From Pseudomonas sp. PB120 (GTDB lineage Bacteria > Pseudomonadota > Gammaproteobacteria > Pseudomonadales > Pseudomonadaceae): a stretch of DNA of 61,679 bases. The notes beneath the pieces were generated by a model, which saw only the letters and a program-made list of their open reading frames with translations, was not told the origin of the DNA and ran no database searches. The translations under genes and the position numbers were made by a program. Below are positions 18,461 through 28,973 of the stretch, in pieces. The first letter of the stretch is position 1; the number at the start of each line of letters is the position of its first letter. The stretch lies in contig NZ_RWIN01000046.1 in NCBI RefSeq assembly GCF_009761815.1, positions 1-61,679 of the forward strand, given 5' to 3'.

Positions 18461-19144
18461 GTGCCAAAGAAGTCCATTGAAGTGCCGTCGCCGATAGCGG
18501 CGGAGCCAACGCGGCGCAATCCTACACAGCAGCGCAGTCGTGAGCGTCAGGAGCGAATCCTTGCGGTCGCTACTCAATTGATCGCGACCAAAGGCAGCGA
18601 TCAGGTGAAGATGAGCGAGATCGCCGAGCGCTCCGAGATATCGATCGGATCGCTGTATCAGTATTTCCCCGACAAGAGTTCGGTCATTCGTACGCTGGCC
18701 GAGCGTTACAACGCCGAGAGCCGTCGTTGCATTGAAGAAGCGCTGAGCACGGTGAACGATGCCCCGGGTCTGTGTGCTGCGTATTCGGGACTTCTGGATT
18801 TGTATTACAAGGTCGTTCTGGCAACGCCTGCGATGCGGGATATCTATTCCGGCATGCAGGCAGACAAGCAGCTGATGGCGCTGGAGCTCCAGGAAAGCCG
18901 AATCGCAGGCAAACTGCTGGCGGACGCAGTGCTGCGGGTGTTCCCCGGCAGTGATGCGCAGCAGATTGAGGAGTCGGCGTTTCTGATCTGGCAATTGGGC
19001 GAAGCCACCATGCGCCTCGCCATTTCCTGCACGCCCGAGGAAGGACGTCGTCTGGTCGAAGCCTTCAAGCGTATGTCGTTGCGGGAAATCATGCAGCCAG
19101 CGGCTGAATCGAGCGAACCCGACGCAGCCGCTGGAATTGACTAA
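18461..19144 (+). CDS. TetR family transcriptional regulator
   Basis: 227-residue repressor. N-terminal TetR HTH is clear: RERILAVATQLIATKGSDQVKMSEIAERSEISIGSLYQYFPDKSSVI in segments around residues 30-75. The start is GTG at 18461; no in-frame ATG lies upstream. It is divergent from the NmrA-like gene and probably autoregulated through the palindrome at 18372-18392. The C-terminal ligand domain gives no clue to the inducer. The stop overlaps the convergent small gene by four bases. Confidence 0.88.
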   Translation: MPKKSIEVPSPIAAEPTRRNPTQQRSRERQERILAVATQLIATKGSDQVKMSEIAERSEISIGSLYQYFPDKSSVIRTLAERYNAESRRCIEEALSTVNDAPGLCAAYSGLLDLYYKVVLATPAMRDIYSGMQADKQLMALELQESRIAGKLLADAVLRVFPGSDAQQIEESAFLIWQLGEATMRLAISCTPEEGRRLVEAFKRMSLREIMQPAAESSEPDAAAGID

Positions 19145-19425
19145 ACGAAAGGTTGACCGGTGAAGCCGCGAGGCAACCTCTGAAGGCCGGCCATCGCGGT
19201 AAGCCGTTCAACCCAGGCGGCGCGCCAATCCATGGTGGTGTGGGTGACCTTGGCCTTGCGTGCGGCTCGACGCGCAGCGTTGCGTTCATTCTTGCGTGCG
19301 TCTTTGAACGCGTCCGTGTTTCGGCAGCTTCTGCATTTGACGCGAGCCAGTTCGGTGCTTGAGGTGAGTTTGTTGCCTTTGTGACCACAGGCCAGGTGCC
19401 CACCGACTTTGAAATGAGTAACCAT
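19141..19425 (-). CDS. Hypothetical protein with Cys pairs
   Basis: 94-residue basic protein with two cysteine clusters (HLACGHKG and KCRSCRN) that could form a zinc ribbon, followed by a Lys/Arg-rich helix (ARKNERNAARRAARKAKV). AAGGAGG lies eight bases before the ATG. Family unknown; nucleic-acid binding is a guess from charge and cysteines. Confidence 0.6.
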   Translation of the reverse strand: MVTHFKVGGHLACGHKGNKLTSSTELARVKCRSCRNTDAFKDARKNERNAARRAARKAKVTHTTMDWRAAWVERLTAMAGLQRLPRGFTGQPFV

Positions 19426-19618
19426 CAGACGCCTCCTTCGTGACGTGTGATCATTGGACTTCCAACCGGCGAAAGGAGTTGCGTGTTCGGCAGGCAAAAA
19501 AATACCCAGCGCCAGGCCGGGGTGGAGGGATCAGGCAGGGACGCACTCGGTGACGATAACGTCGCCGTTCATGCGTCCAGAAACAGACCGTGTCTTCGTG
19601 TCGGGTGCCCAGATCGAT

Positions 19619-19849
19619 TCATCTGAACCTTGGCAGCGGCCGATCGACAGGTTTGAGTGACGACAGCGTGTTGCGAATCAGCGGTGTGTCCTTCTCGATG
19701 TCGTTCAGGCGATCGCGAATTCTCAGGGCGGTCGGGTGTCCGCCTTGATGATCGACCCAATCGGCGATCTCCTTGCACGCCGCTGCCAAGCGGGCCTGGC
19801 GCGAATCGAGCAGGGTGAGCAGGGTGGTGATGGACTCTTTTTCGGACAT
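19619..19849 (-). CDS. Hypothetical small helical protein
   Basis: 76 residues, mostly helical, Arg-rich (LLDSRQARLAAACKEIADWV). ATG at 19849 with GGAGG eight bases upstream; a GTG three codons earlier is too close to the binding site. No family recognised. Confidence 0.55.
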   Translation of the reverse strand: MSEKESITTLLTLLDSRQARLAAACKEIADWVDHQGGHPTALRIRDRLNDIEKDTPLIRNTLSSLKPVDRPLPRFR

Positions 19850-19978
19850 GGCATACACCTCCGTTCAAGAAACCTGTAGCTGGCAGCAAAAAGCCCGCTA
19901 AGTGCGAGCTTTCTGCCGATGGGGTCGCCGATCCTTCAGCTAATTGCAAGTATAGACCCGGAAAAGGCAGGTGATTGT

Positions 19979-20200
19979 TCAGCCTTGTCGGGCTGTCACT
20001 TGTGATCTCGCGTTCAGTTGGCGGCAGACTTTTTCGGCGTCTTCTTCAAGGTCATAACCGTCGCCGATGAAGCCGCGAGTACGTGTATCGGCGATGCGAT
20101 ACCAGACAGCGGCATCGGGTGGCGGGTGACTGGCGTCCCCGGCTCGTCGGCCATGGATGATGATCCTGTTGCAACGCTTCACGACGAAAATGTCGTCCAT
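19979..20200 (-). CDS. Hypothetical small protein
   Basis: 73 residues, starting MDDIFVVKRCNRIIIHGRRAG, with WYRIADTRTRGFIGDGYD in the middle. GGAGAGG six bases before the ATG supports translation. The layout (beta strands then an acidic helix) resembles small soluble proteins common in Pseudomonas, but no function can be named. Confidence 0.55.
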   Translation of the reverse strand: MDDIFVVKRCNRIIIHGRRAGDASHPPPDAAVWYRIADTRTRGFIGDGYDLEEDAEKVCRQLNARSQVTARQG

Positions 20201-20272
20201 GGCCTCTCCGCTGCTGATTCGTGTTCACATCAACTATAGAAGTCATTGGCAATTGTGCAAAAAATCGGCGGG

Positions 20273-21313
20273 TCAGTTCGTCGATTCTGCCCTCTCGATC
20301 ATCTTCTCCAGGTACATCGCCAGCCCGACTTCTTCCGCCCTGAGCCCCTTGCGCACGCGCGGCCTGGGCAGTTGCGCCAGCGCCCCGAGCATGAACCCGT
20401 CGAGCACCGCCGGGTGGATGTAGCACTTGCGGCAGACGGCCGGGGTATTGCCTAACTGTTTGGCGACATTCTTGACCATTTCCACCACGTGCCGTTTCGC
20501 GTCCGACTCCGGCTCCCATTGCAGCTTGCGCAGCACGGCCAACGCCAGCGCGCTGCCGGCCCAGGTCCGGTAGTCCTTGGCGGTGAAGTCCGCGCCCGTG
20601 AGGGTTTGCAGGTAGGCGTTGACGTCAGAGGAGCTGACGGTATGTCGCTCACCGTTTTCATCGAGGTACTGAAACAGGTTCTGTCCGGGGATTTCCAGGC
20701 AGCGCTTGATGATCCGCGCCAGGCGCCGGTCCTTCACGGTGATCTGATGCTCGACGCCGCTCTTGCCGCGAAACTGGAACAGGATCGCACTGCCGTTGAC
20801 CTCGACATGCCGGTTGCGCAGGGTCGTCAGGCCATACGAGCGGTTGTCCCGTGCGTACTGGGTATTGCCAACGCGGATCAGCGTGGCATCGAGCAGAGTA
20901 ATGACCGTGGCCATGACTTTATCGCGGCTGAAACCAGGTGCTGCAAGCAAGGCTTCCAGTTGTTTGCGCAGTTTTGGCAGTGCCAGGCCGAAGTCCCTCA
21001 GGCGCGAGTATTTGTCGGCGTCGCGCACCTCTCGCCACCGCGCGTGATACCGGTATTGCTTGCGACCTCGGGCGTCACGGCCGGTGGCTTGCAGATGGCC
21101 GCGCGGGTCGGCACAGATCCACACATCGGTGTAGGCCGGCGGTACCGCGAGAGCATTGAGGCGTTTGATCTCGTCCGGGTCGGTGATGCGCTGACCCGCA
21201 AGGTCGAAATAGCAGAACTTGCCGCGCAGTTTCTTGCGGGTAATGCCGGGCTGGGTGTCGTCGACGTAGTGCAGGTCGGGGGGCAACACATCGGGCAGGG
21301 CGATGTCGGGCAT
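20273..21313 (-). CDS. DNA topoisomerase IB (poxvirus-type)
   Basis: 346-residue type IB topoisomerase that relaxes supercoils through a 3'-phosphotyrosyl intermediate. The catalytic Tyr is Y298 in VCRKCYIHPAV; other active-site elements appear as RVGNTQYAR, FRGKSG and DYRTWAGS. Length matches bacterial TopIB proteins. The ATG at 21313 has AAGGA nine bases upstream; another in-frame ATG at 21355 would add 14 residues. It lies downstream of modC on the same strand but is unrelated in function. Confidence 0.9.
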   Translation of the reverse strand: MPDIALPDVLPPDLHYVDDTQPGITRKKLRGKFCYFDLAGQRITDPDEIKRLNALAVPPAYTDVWICADPRGHLQATGRDARGRKQYRYHARWREVRDADKYSRLRDFGLALPKLRKQLEALLAAPGFSRDKVMATVITLLDATLIRVGNTQYARDNRSYGLTTLRNRHVEVNGSAILFQFRGKSGVEHQITVKDRRLARIIKRCLEIPGQNLFQYLDENGERHTVSSSDVNAYLQTLTGADFTAKDYRTWAGSALALAVLRKLQWEPESDAKRHVVEMVKNVAKQLGNTPAVCRKCYIHPAVLDGFMLGALAQLPRPRVRKGLRAEEVGLAMYLEKMIERAESTN

Positions 21314-21388
21314 GGCGGAAGTCCTTGGCGTGGAATCAGGGGCCGTTACAGCCATTGACCGCGCGCCGATGCAGACGTGCCAGCGGAT

Positions 21389-22468
21389 TTACGCCAGTAC
21401 CGCCACCGCTTTGATCTGTGCCCAGAGTTGCTGGCCGAGGTGGACGCCCATCTGGTCCCGAGAGTAGCGGGTAATCCGTGCCAGCAACGGGGTGCCGGCA
21501 GCGTCCAGGCGGATGAGGACGTGGGCGGCATTGTCCGCGCCCATTTCGCTGATCACGGTGACCGGCAGGCGATTGAGGATGCTGCTTTGCTCGACGCTTT
21601 GCAGGCTCAGGCTGACATCCCGCGCCTGGACCTTGCAGCGCAGCGCCTGGCCTGGGGTCATCGGCGAATGTGCGACCCGAATGTTCAGCGCCGTATCCGG
21701 CAGTTGCAGCGTCAGTAACTGATAGTCCGCGTCATAGGCACTGACGCGTCCCTCGATCACCACGCCGGCGTCGTCACCCAGTGCCAAGGGCAAGTCGAGG
21801 CGCGCCAGGGTTTCGCCGATCGGGCCGCTGGCCAGTGCCTTGCCGTTGCTGAGCAAGACGAGGTGGTCGGCGAGCCGCGCGACTTCATCCTGTGAGTGGC
21901 TGACGTACAGCACCGGGATGTCCAGTTCATCATGCAGGCGTTGCAGATACGGCAAAATTTCGCTTTTGCGTTGGGCGTCCAGCGCCGCCAGCGGCTCGTC
22001 CATCAGCAACAGTTTCGGGCTGGTGAGCAGGGCGCGAGCGATGCCGACTCGCTGTCGTTCACCCCCGGAAAGGTTTAGCGGATGGCGATCCAGCAGATGG
22101 CCGATGCCGAGCAGCTCGGTCGCGTGGCCCATGTCGACGCGACGTTGTTGTTTCGGGATGCGCTTGAGGCCGAACTCCAGGTTGGCCAGCACTGACAGGT
22201 GCGGGAACAGGCTGGCTTCCTGGAAGACGTAGCCGAGCGCACGTTTGTGCGGTGGCACGAAAATATTCCTGTCGCTGTCCTGCCAGACTTCATCGTTGAT
22301 CTGGATGAAGCCTTCTTCTGCGCGTTCCAGGCCGGCGATGCAGCGCAGGCAGGTGGTTTTTCCCGAACCGGAATGGCCGTACAGCGCGGTGACGCCACGG
22401 CCGGGCAATTGCAGGTCCACCGCCAGGGCGAAATCCGGATAACTCAGTTTCAGACGCGTTTGAATCAT
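21389..22468 (-). CDS. modC: Molybdate ABC transporter ATP-binding protein ModC
   Basis: 359-residue ATPase of the molybdate importer. Walker [10 protein letters not shown] at 31-39, signature LSGGERQR, Walker B LLLMDEP, and a C-terminal TOBE/Mop domain (about 290-355) that binds molybdate and is diagnostic of ModC. Third gene of modABC, four bases after modB. Confidence 0.95.
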   Translation of the reverse strand: MIQTRLKLSYPDFALAVDLQLPGRGVTALYGHSGSGKTTCLRCIAGLERAEEGFIQINDEVWQDSDRNIFVPPHKRALGYVFQEASLFPHLSVLANLEFGLKRIPKQQRRVDMGHATELLGIGHLLDRHPLNLSGGERQRVGIARALLTSPKLLLMDEPLAALDAQRKSEILPYLQRLHDELDIPVLYVSHSQDEVARLADHLVLLSNGKALASGPIGETLARLDLPLALGDDAGVVIEGRVSAYDADYQLLTLQLPDTALNIRVAHSPMTPGQALRCKVQARDVSLSLQSVEQSSILNRLPVTVISEMGADNAAHVLIRLDAAGTPLLARITRYSRDQMGVHLGQQLWAQIKAVAVLA

Positions 22469-22471
22469 CGA

Positions 22472-23152
22472 TCAGTTCCAGCCCGCTTTGGTTTTACGGC
22501 TGGAGTAGAGCGCCAGCAACACCGCAAAGGAGAACACCAGCATGGCCCCGGCCAGCCAATGGGCCTGCGCGTACTCCATCGCTTCGACGTGATCGTAGAT
22601 CTGCACCGAGACCACGCGCGTCTTGTCGGGAATGTTGCCGCCGATCATCAGCACCACGCCGAACTCGCCGACGGTGTGGGCAAAACCGAGAATGGCCGCG
22701 GTGATAAACCCCGGACGGGCCAGCGGCAGTATTACGCTGAAAAACGTATCCCAAGGATTGGCGCGCAAGGTCGCGGCCACTTCCAGAGGGCGAGTGCCGA
22801 TGGCGGAAAAGGCGTTCTGCAGCGGCTGGACCACGAACGGCATCGAGTAGAGCACCGAGCCGATGACCAGGCCTGCAAAACTGAATGTCAGGGTGCCAAG
22901 CCCGAGTGACTGGGTGAAGTGGCCGACGAACCCGTTAGGGCCGAGCGCCAGCAACAGATAAAAACCAATCACCGTGGGTGGCAACACCAGGGGCAGGGCG
23001 ACAATCGCCCCGACCGGGCCGCGCAGCCAGGATTGCGTGCGCGAGAGCCATAACGCGATCGGAGTACCGATCACCAACAGGATGACGGTCGTCAGCGACG
23101 CCAGTTTCAGGGTCAGCCAGATGGCGGAAAAATCGGCACTCGATAGCGTCAT
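22472..23152 (-). CDS. modB: Molybdate ABC transporter permease ModB
   Basis: 226-residue inner-membrane permease with five or six helices and the EAA loop [25 protein letters not shown]. Starts immediately at the modA stop (TAA directly followed by ATG) and is followed by modC, so the three genes are translationally linked. Confidence 0.95.
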   Translation of the reverse strand: MTLSSADFSAIWLTLKLASLTTVILLVIGTPIALWLSRTQSWLRGPVGAIVALPLVLPPTVIGFYLLLALGPNGFVGHFTQSLGLGTLTFSFAGLVIGSVLYSMPFVVQPLQNAFSAIGTRPLEVAATLRANPWDTFFSVILPLARPGFITAAILGFAHTVGEFGVVLMIGGNIPDKTRVVSVQIYDHVEAMEYAQAHWLAGAMLVFSFAVLLALYSSRKTKAGWN

Positions 23153-23947
<795 letters not shown>

Positions 23948-23961
23948 TCAAGGGGGGTAAG

Positions 23962-23985
23962 CGCTATGTAGCGAAATATATAGCG
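23962..23985. promoter_or_regulatory. ModE-type operator upstream of modA
   Basis: CGCTATGTA-GCGAAA-TATATAGCG is a 9-6-9 inverted repeat with one mismatch, matching the known ModE box (CGnTATATA spaced from TATATAnCG). It lies 42 bases before the modA start, as expected for molybdate-dependent repression. modE is not in the window. Confidence 0.8.
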
Positions 23986-24059
23986 AAATGCCTGCAAACG
24001 GAACTTGTTGGGAGAAATTGTATACAACTGCAACGTGGTGGTTCGCTGTTACGCGATTT

Positions 24060-24192
24060 AGTAGCAGCTGCCGAAGGCGGCGTCCGACTGCGCAGCAGTC
24101 GTAAAACCAGGCAACGGGGTCCATGATTGAATCCGTGTCTGCAGGATTTACGACGGCTGCGCAGTCGGACACAGCCTTCGGCAGCAGCTACA
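24060..24192. repeat. Inverted pair of REP-like elements
   Basis: GTAGCAGCTGCCGAAGGC...GACTGCGCAGCAGTCGTAAA is mirrored by TTTACGACGGCTGCGCAGTC...GCCTTCGGCAGCAGCTAC. The two arms are imperfect inverted copies about 45 bases long and can fold into a large cruciform between modA and the nitronate monooxygenase gene. This is a different family from the GTGGGAGCGAGC repeats. Confidence 0.8.
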
Positions 24193-24198
24193 GGTGAG

Positions 24199-25263
24199 TT
24201 AACGGCCAGTCAACTTCGCCAACCCTTCCTCCGCCAGGCGCCGGGTCAATTCGGCCGTGGTCATTTCAACGCCCAGCGTGAACGCTTGCCCGGCCCACAG
24301 GTTGCTGAAGTCCGCTTCACCCTTGGCCCGCAACGGCATCAGTGCGCCGCCCGCCAGAGGAAAGGCTGGCGCTTTGGAACTCATCGGTCCGAGTTCACGC
24401 ATGACCCGATTGAGAATCCCGCGCGCCGGGCGCCCGGTGAAAAGGTTGGTGACGGCGGTTTCGCTTTCCTTGGCGGTGCGCAATGCCTTGTGATGAGATG
24501 CGCTGACCTTGGCCTCGGGTGTAAACAGATACGCGGTGCCGACCTGCACCGCTGAAGCACCGAGCATAAACGCTGCCGCAACGCCTCGGGCATCAGCAAT
24601 GCCGCCTGCGGCAATCACTGGCACTTTCACCGCATCGACGATCTGCGGCACCAAGGCGAAAATCCCCACCTGGCTGCTCAAGTCGTCACTGAGGAACATC
24701 CCGCGATGGCCGCCGGCTTCGTAGCCCATGGCGATGATCGCGTCGCAGCCATGCTGTTCCAGCCAGATGGCCTCTTCCACGGTAGTAGCCGAAGACAGCA
24801 CTTTTGCCCCGGTCGCTTTTACCCGATCCAGCAGGGATTTTTCCGGCAGGCCGAAGTGAAAGCTCACGACTTCCGGGCGAAACTCTTCGAGCACTTCGCA
24901 GGCTGCGATATCGAACGGCGCGCGATTGGAGACTGGCGTCGGCGCGTCGAAATCGATGCCCAGTTCCCGGTAATACGGTTCCAGCAGATTTTTCCAGTCG
25001 CGGGCACGTTGCTCGTCAGGCGCAGGCGGCTGATGGCAGAAGAAGTTGACGTTGAATGGGCGCTGGCTGTGCTGGCGAATCGTGCGCAGTTCTTCGCGCA
25101 ACTGCTCGGTGGTCAACATCGCCGCCGGCATGGAGCCGAGGCCGCCAGCGTTGCTCGCGGCAATCACCATCGCTGAAAGGGTGGCTCCGGCCATGGGTGC
25201 CTGAATGATCGGCAGTTCGATCCCGAGCAAGTCAAGAATGCGGGTGTCTGGCCATTGGTTCAT
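24199..25263 (-). CDS. Nitronate monooxygenase (2-nitropropane dioxygenase-like)
   Basis: 354-residue FMN-dependent TIM-barrel enzyme that oxidises alkyl nitronates. The N-terminal IIQAPMAGATLSAMVIAASNAGGLG, central GAKVLSSATTVEEA, VIAAGGIADARGVAAAFMLGA and EAGGHRG motifs are typical of class I/II nitronate monooxygenases. The ATG at 25263 follows GGAG; the frame is open 24 codons upstream without conserved sequence. Monocistronic on the minus strand, with a REP-like pair after the stop. Confidence 0.88.
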   Translation of the reverse strand: MNQWPDTRILDLLGIELPIIQAPMAGATLSAMVIAASNAGGLGSMPAAMLTTEQLREELRTIRQHSQRPFNVNFFCHQPPAPDEQRARDWKNLLEPYYRELGIDFDAPTPVSNRAPFDIAACEVLEEFRPEVVSFHFGLPEKSLLDRVKATGAKVLSSATTVEEAIWLEQHGCDAIIAMGYEAGGHRGMFLSDDLSSQVGIFALVPQIVDAVKVPVIAAGGIADARGVAAAFMLGASAVQVGTAYLFTPEAKVSASHHKALRTAKESETAVTNLFTGRPARGILNRVMRELGPMSSKAPAFPLAGGALMPLRAKGEADFSNLWAGQAFTLGVEMTTAELTRRLAEEGLAKLTGR

Positions 25264-25367
25264 TTCAAGGGTTCTCCGGCGTGAAACAGGGCAGGGACGG
25301 TAGAGCCGGTTTTGTATCAGCATTGACTGGCGCAAGGCCAGTCGTGTTTTCAGAAGACCCGTGACCT

Positions 25368-27821
25368 TCAGCGCCGATGGAACCCGCCACCGCCACCAAA
25401 CGAGTGGTTCATCACCTGGGACGAGTTGTGAAAATTGTTGAGCCGTTCATTGCCCAGGGAGCGCGCCGCGGAATCCCGGTCGAGGTTTTGCACTTGCGCA
25501 GTGTTGGCGGGGCTGGCGCGGTTCGCACCACCGACCATTGATTGCCAACCGTCGTCGGTCTTTTTGTACACGTTGCCGTCGTGCCCCGCGTAAACGTTAT
25601 CGCCGATTCTGGCTGCACCGCTGTTACGCCCGTGTACTCCGCTGACCTGCGTGGTGTTGCCGGTGTTGGGGTTGTAGACGGCACCGCGACCGGCCGTGAC
25701 CTGAGTCCCATAGCGCGCATTGCCTGCGGTCACCTGCTGACCGGCGATGGCGCCGCCGTTAGGGCCGACCGCCACACCGCTGCGGCCGGCGGCGTAGTTG
25801 CCGGTGTAGACGTTATGCACTGCGCCGCGCTGGCCTGCCGCTGCAACGCCAGTACGAGAGTTGTAGGAGGCACCGACCTGACCTGCCCACTGATTGCCGG
25901 TCCAGGCGTTGTACCCGGCACCGTAGCGACTGACCGAGGCCCGATCGCCCCATTGGCGATAAACGTTGCCCGTCGTGCCCGCCCAACCGCCGGGACCCCA
26001 GGCGACGGCGCCGCCATGATAACCATAGGCCGCGCCGCCCCATGGCATAGGCGCCGGGTACAGGTGTGGGCCCCACGCATAACCCCAGCCGTAATTGCCC
26101 CACCACGGGTAGGCGCCCCAGCCCCAGCCCCAGCCCACGGCCACGGTGCTGCCACCCCAACTCCAGCCGAAACCGAAACCGAAGGTCCAGCCTGTCCACG
26201 GGGTATAGCGCATCGCGACGCCAAAACCATAAGTCACCGGCGGCCCGTACCAAACGTTGCCGACCCACGGCGTATACGGGTAGCCGGTGCCATACACCAC
26301 CACGCCGCTGGCGGGGTCCACGGTGGAGCCCTGATAACCCGGCGTGTAACCCACCACGACGGTGTCGCCATTGGCTTCATAGACTTTGACATAGGTGATG
26401 TAGTGCATCGGTGAGCTGGGCGGAATCGAATAGATCACTGCCGGCACCGACGTGGCCACCGACCACGGCCCTTGAGCCGAGGTGGCGGTGAACCAGATGC
26501 CATTCTCCACCGCATACCAACTCTGTGCGTCGACCATGATGATCGGCGTTGCAGTGTTCACCACGTATTGCAGAGGCGTGCCGCTGATCGCCTTGAGCTG
26601 CGGTTCGCCGTCGTAGTGCGGCGCGGTCATTTTGACCTGGCTTTTCTTGATCGCCGACGTCTGCGGGATAGTGGCGGCGATGGCGGCTTCCCTGGCTTGC
26701 GGCGTGCCAGCAACGGAGGCTTTTACGTTTTCCTTAGCGCTGTCGTCGGGAATGTTGGCGAAGTCTGCCGGCAATTTATCGGCGGGGGCGAAGGTCCAGG
26801 GACCGTTCATGTCACTGGCACGAAACCAGCGACCGGAGATCAGTACATAACTGTTCTGGTCACCGATTTCCTTGAAAATGTGCCCCGTGGTGTTGGTGAC
26901 ATAGAGCAGCTGGGTGCCCTGGATCGGCTGCCATTGAGGTGCGCCGTCGGTGACGATCAGCTCGGTCGGGGTTGTGGCGATGTAAATCTGCGGAATCGGC
27001 GTTTTAGCCAGGGTCGGTATTTTTTCCTTCGGATCGCTCTGGCCGGTCAGCAGGTCAACCTGACGGCTCTGGATCGCTGCTTTCTTGGCTTTTTCCAGCT
27101 CCGTCGAAGGCGACGGTAACGGGGCGTACGGGCCACCCAGCTGATCGGCGGCCATCCAGCCATCGAACACATGCAGAAAGTGTTTGCCTTGTGCGTCTTT
27201 GAGCAGCAGCGGCCGAGTGTTGATGACGCGTTGCAATGACGTGCCATCGACCGGGCGATACGCCGGTTCGCCGTCGATGTACACCAGCAAGGCTGGAACA
27301 TCGGAAGTGATGATGCTCGGCGGCGTATTTTCCAGTGGCTGGTCATCGGATTTCTGTTCGGCGGCCATTACGCCCACGGCCGCCTCGAGTTGGTCGAGGG
27401 AGATGGTTTTCTTGCGGGTCGCTGCGTCTGATTTCAGTGTGGCGACCCACGCATCGGCCTTCGTCGCACCGGAGGGGAAATCGGCCTTGACCAAGGTGTA
27501 CTGATCGAGCGCGACCCAGCGGGTGGCCTTGTCGACCAGCGTGTGCGCACTGAATTGGGCGATGCCGTAGGTGGATTTTCCGTCCTTCTCCGTGGCCTCG
27601 ACGGCGGCCCGCGCTTGAAGGGTGTAACCGTCCCAACTGTCGAGTTGCGGCTGATAGACCGTCAGTTTGGTGTCGCCGCTGGTCAGGACTTGCGGCCAGC
27701 TCGGGCTTGCCGGAGCCTGGTCGGCGGGCGCTGCGGGTGGTTGTGCTGGCGCGGCCTGGGCACCGGTAAAAAGTAGCAGGCTGAACATCAGCAAAGCGGT
27801 AAGCGAGCGCAGGTGAGACAT
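25368..27821 (-). CDS. Large secreted Gly/Trp/Tyr-rich protein (carbohydrate-binding V/XII-like)
   Basis: 817 residues with a Sec signal peptide (MSHLRSLTALLMFSLLLFTGAQA). The N-terminal half contains two or three copies of a module with the pattern PxY..GTxLxYVxNT...Y......WF.A....GPW, seen near EPAYRPVDGTSLQRVINT, QWQPIQGTQLLYVTNT and QLKAISGTPLQYVVNT. The C-terminal half is extremely rich in Gly, Trp, Tyr and Pro, then in GN-type repeats (YNAWTGNQWAG, YNSRTG, HNVYTGNYAAG), and ends GGGGGFHRR. Pseudomonas homologues carry the label carbohydrate-binding family V/XII, which is not a defined activity. The ATG at 27821 has GGAG six bases upstream. Confidence 0.75.
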   Translation of the reverse strand: MSHLRSLTALLMFSLLLFTGAQAAPAQPPAAPADQAPASPSWPQVLTSGDTKLTVYQPQLDSWDGYTLQARAAVEATEKDGKSTYGIAQFSAHTLVDKATRWVALDQYTLVKADFPSGATKADAWVATLKSDAATRKKTISLDQLEAAVGVMAAEQKSDDQPLENTPPSIITSDVPALLVYIDGEPAYRPVDGTSLQRVINTRPLLLKDAQGKHFLHVFDGWMAADQLGGPYAPLPSPSTELEKAKKAAIQSRQVDLLTGQSDPKEKIPTLAKTPIPQIYIATTPTELIVTDGAPQWQPIQGTQLLYVTNTTGHIFKEIGDQNSYVLISGRWFRASDMNGPWTFAPADKLPADFANIPDDSAKENVKASVAGTPQAREAAIAATIPQTSAIKKSQVKMTAPHYDGEPQLKAISGTPLQYVVNTATPIIMVDAQSWYAVENGIWFTATSAQGPWSVATSVPAVIYSIPPSSPMHYITYVKVYEANGDTVVVGYTPGYQGSTVDPASGVVVYGTGYPYTPWVGNVWYGPPVTYGFGVAMRYTPWTGWTFGFGFGWSWGGSTVAVGWGWGWGAYPWWGNYGWGYAWGPHLYPAPMPWGGAAYGYHGGAVAWGPGGWAGTTGNVYRQWGDRASVSRYGAGYNAWTGNQWAGQVGASYNSRTGVAAAGQRGAVHNVYTGNYAAGRSGVAVGPNGGAIAGQQVTAGNARYGTQVTAGRGAVYNPNTGNTTQVSGVHGRNSGAARIGDNVYAGHDGNVYKKTDDGWQSMVGGANRASPANTAQVQNLDRDSAARSLGNERLNNFHNSSQVMNHSFGGGGGFHRR

Positions 27822-27989
27822 TGTCAGCTCCATCGACGAGGCAGTTTCTTCCGGCATTTCAGTGCCGCGAAAAAAGCATAGCCGCCGACGGGATAAACGC
27901 CCGGATTGGCTTAAAGTCGTGTACGGCAAAATGTTGCCTTGTGGTATTCAACTACACGACAACCAGAGCGATTCCATTCGGAGGCACTA

Positions 27990-28973
27990 ATGTTCACAGG
28001 CATTTTGATCGACAAAGATGACAGCGGTTACCGGGCCGTCCTGCAAGAGATCAATGACGATCAACTCCCCGAAGGTGATGTGACGGTGCGCGTGGCGTAC
28101 AGCACGTTGAACTTCAAGGATGGCCTGGCGATCACCGGCAGCAGCCCGGTGGTGCGAAAATTCCCCATGGTGCCGGGGATCGATCTGGCAGGGACGGTCG
28201 AAGTCAGTGGCCATCCGGACTACAAGGTCGGCGACCAGGTGTTGCTCAATGGGTGGGGTGTCGGCGAAGAGCATTGGGGTGGACTGGCGCAGAAGGCCCG
28301 TCTCAATGGCGACTGGCTGATCCCGCTACCCGGTGAATTCACGGCCGCGCAGGCGATGGCGATCGGCACCGCGGGTTACACGGCCATGCTGAGTATCCTG
28401 GCGCTGGAGCACAACGGTGTGACGCCTGAGCAAGGCGAAGTGTTGGTCACCGGGGCCAACGGCGGTGTCGGCGGTTTTGCCATCGCGCTGTTGAGCAAGC
28501 TCGGTTACCGCGTGGTGGCGTCCACCGGTCGCACGTCCGAGCATGACTACCTCAAGCAGTTGGGCGCCAGCGAGATCATTGACCGCGCGACCCTGTCCGA
28601 GCCTGGCAAACCTCTGGCCAAGGAGCGCTGGGCGGCGGTCATCGACTCTGTCGGCAGTCACACGCTGGCCAACGCCTGTGCCAGCACGAAAGCCAACGGC
28701 ACCGTCGCTGCCTGCGGGCTGGCCCAAGGCATGGACTTCCCGGCGTCAGTCGCGCCGTTCATCCTGCGCGGCGTGACCCTGGCCGGGATCAATAGCGTGA
28801 CGCAACCCAAAGCCAAACGAATCGTGGCCTGGAACCGTCTGGCCAAGGACCTGGACTTCGCCTTGCTGCCACTGATCAGCCACGAAATCGGATTGAGTGA
28901 AGCGATCGATGCCGCGCCACGGTTGCTCGCCGGCCAGCTGCGCGGGCGGGTGGTGGTGGATGTGAATCGCTGA
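27990..28973 (+). CDS. Acrylyl-CoA reductase/YhdH-type NADPH oxidoreductase
   Basis: 327-residue medium-chain dehydrogenase/reductase without zinc ligands, of the YhdH/AcuI group that reduces acryloyl-CoA or quinones with NADPH. Cofactor site VLVTGANGGVGGFAIALLSKLG lies near residues 150-171; N-terminal YSTLNFKDGLAITG and GIDLAGTV are characteristic. ATG at 27990 with GGAGG seven bases upstream. It is divergent from the secreted-protein gene and convergent with ada. Confidence 0.88.
   Translation: MFTGILIDKDDSGYRAVLQEINDDQLPEGDVTVRVAYSTLNFKDGLAITGSSPVVRKFPMVPGIDLAGTVEVSGHPDYKVGDQVLLNGWGVGEEHWGGLAQKARLNGDWLIPLPGEFTAAQAMAIGTAGYTAMLSILALEHNGVTPEQGEVLVTGANGGVGGFAIALLSKLGYRVVASTGRTSEHDYLKQLGASEIIDRATLSEPGKPLAKERWAAVIDSVGSHTLANACASTKANGTVAACGLAQGMDFPASVAPFILRGVTLAGINSVTQPKAKRIVAWNRLAKDLDFALLPLISHEIGLSEAIDAAPRLLAGQLRGRVVVDVNR

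Noticed and set aside
23948..24172. 74-codon minus-strand ORF upstream of modA
   Set aside because: Covers the ModE box and REP-like repeats; no binding site or protein-like composition.
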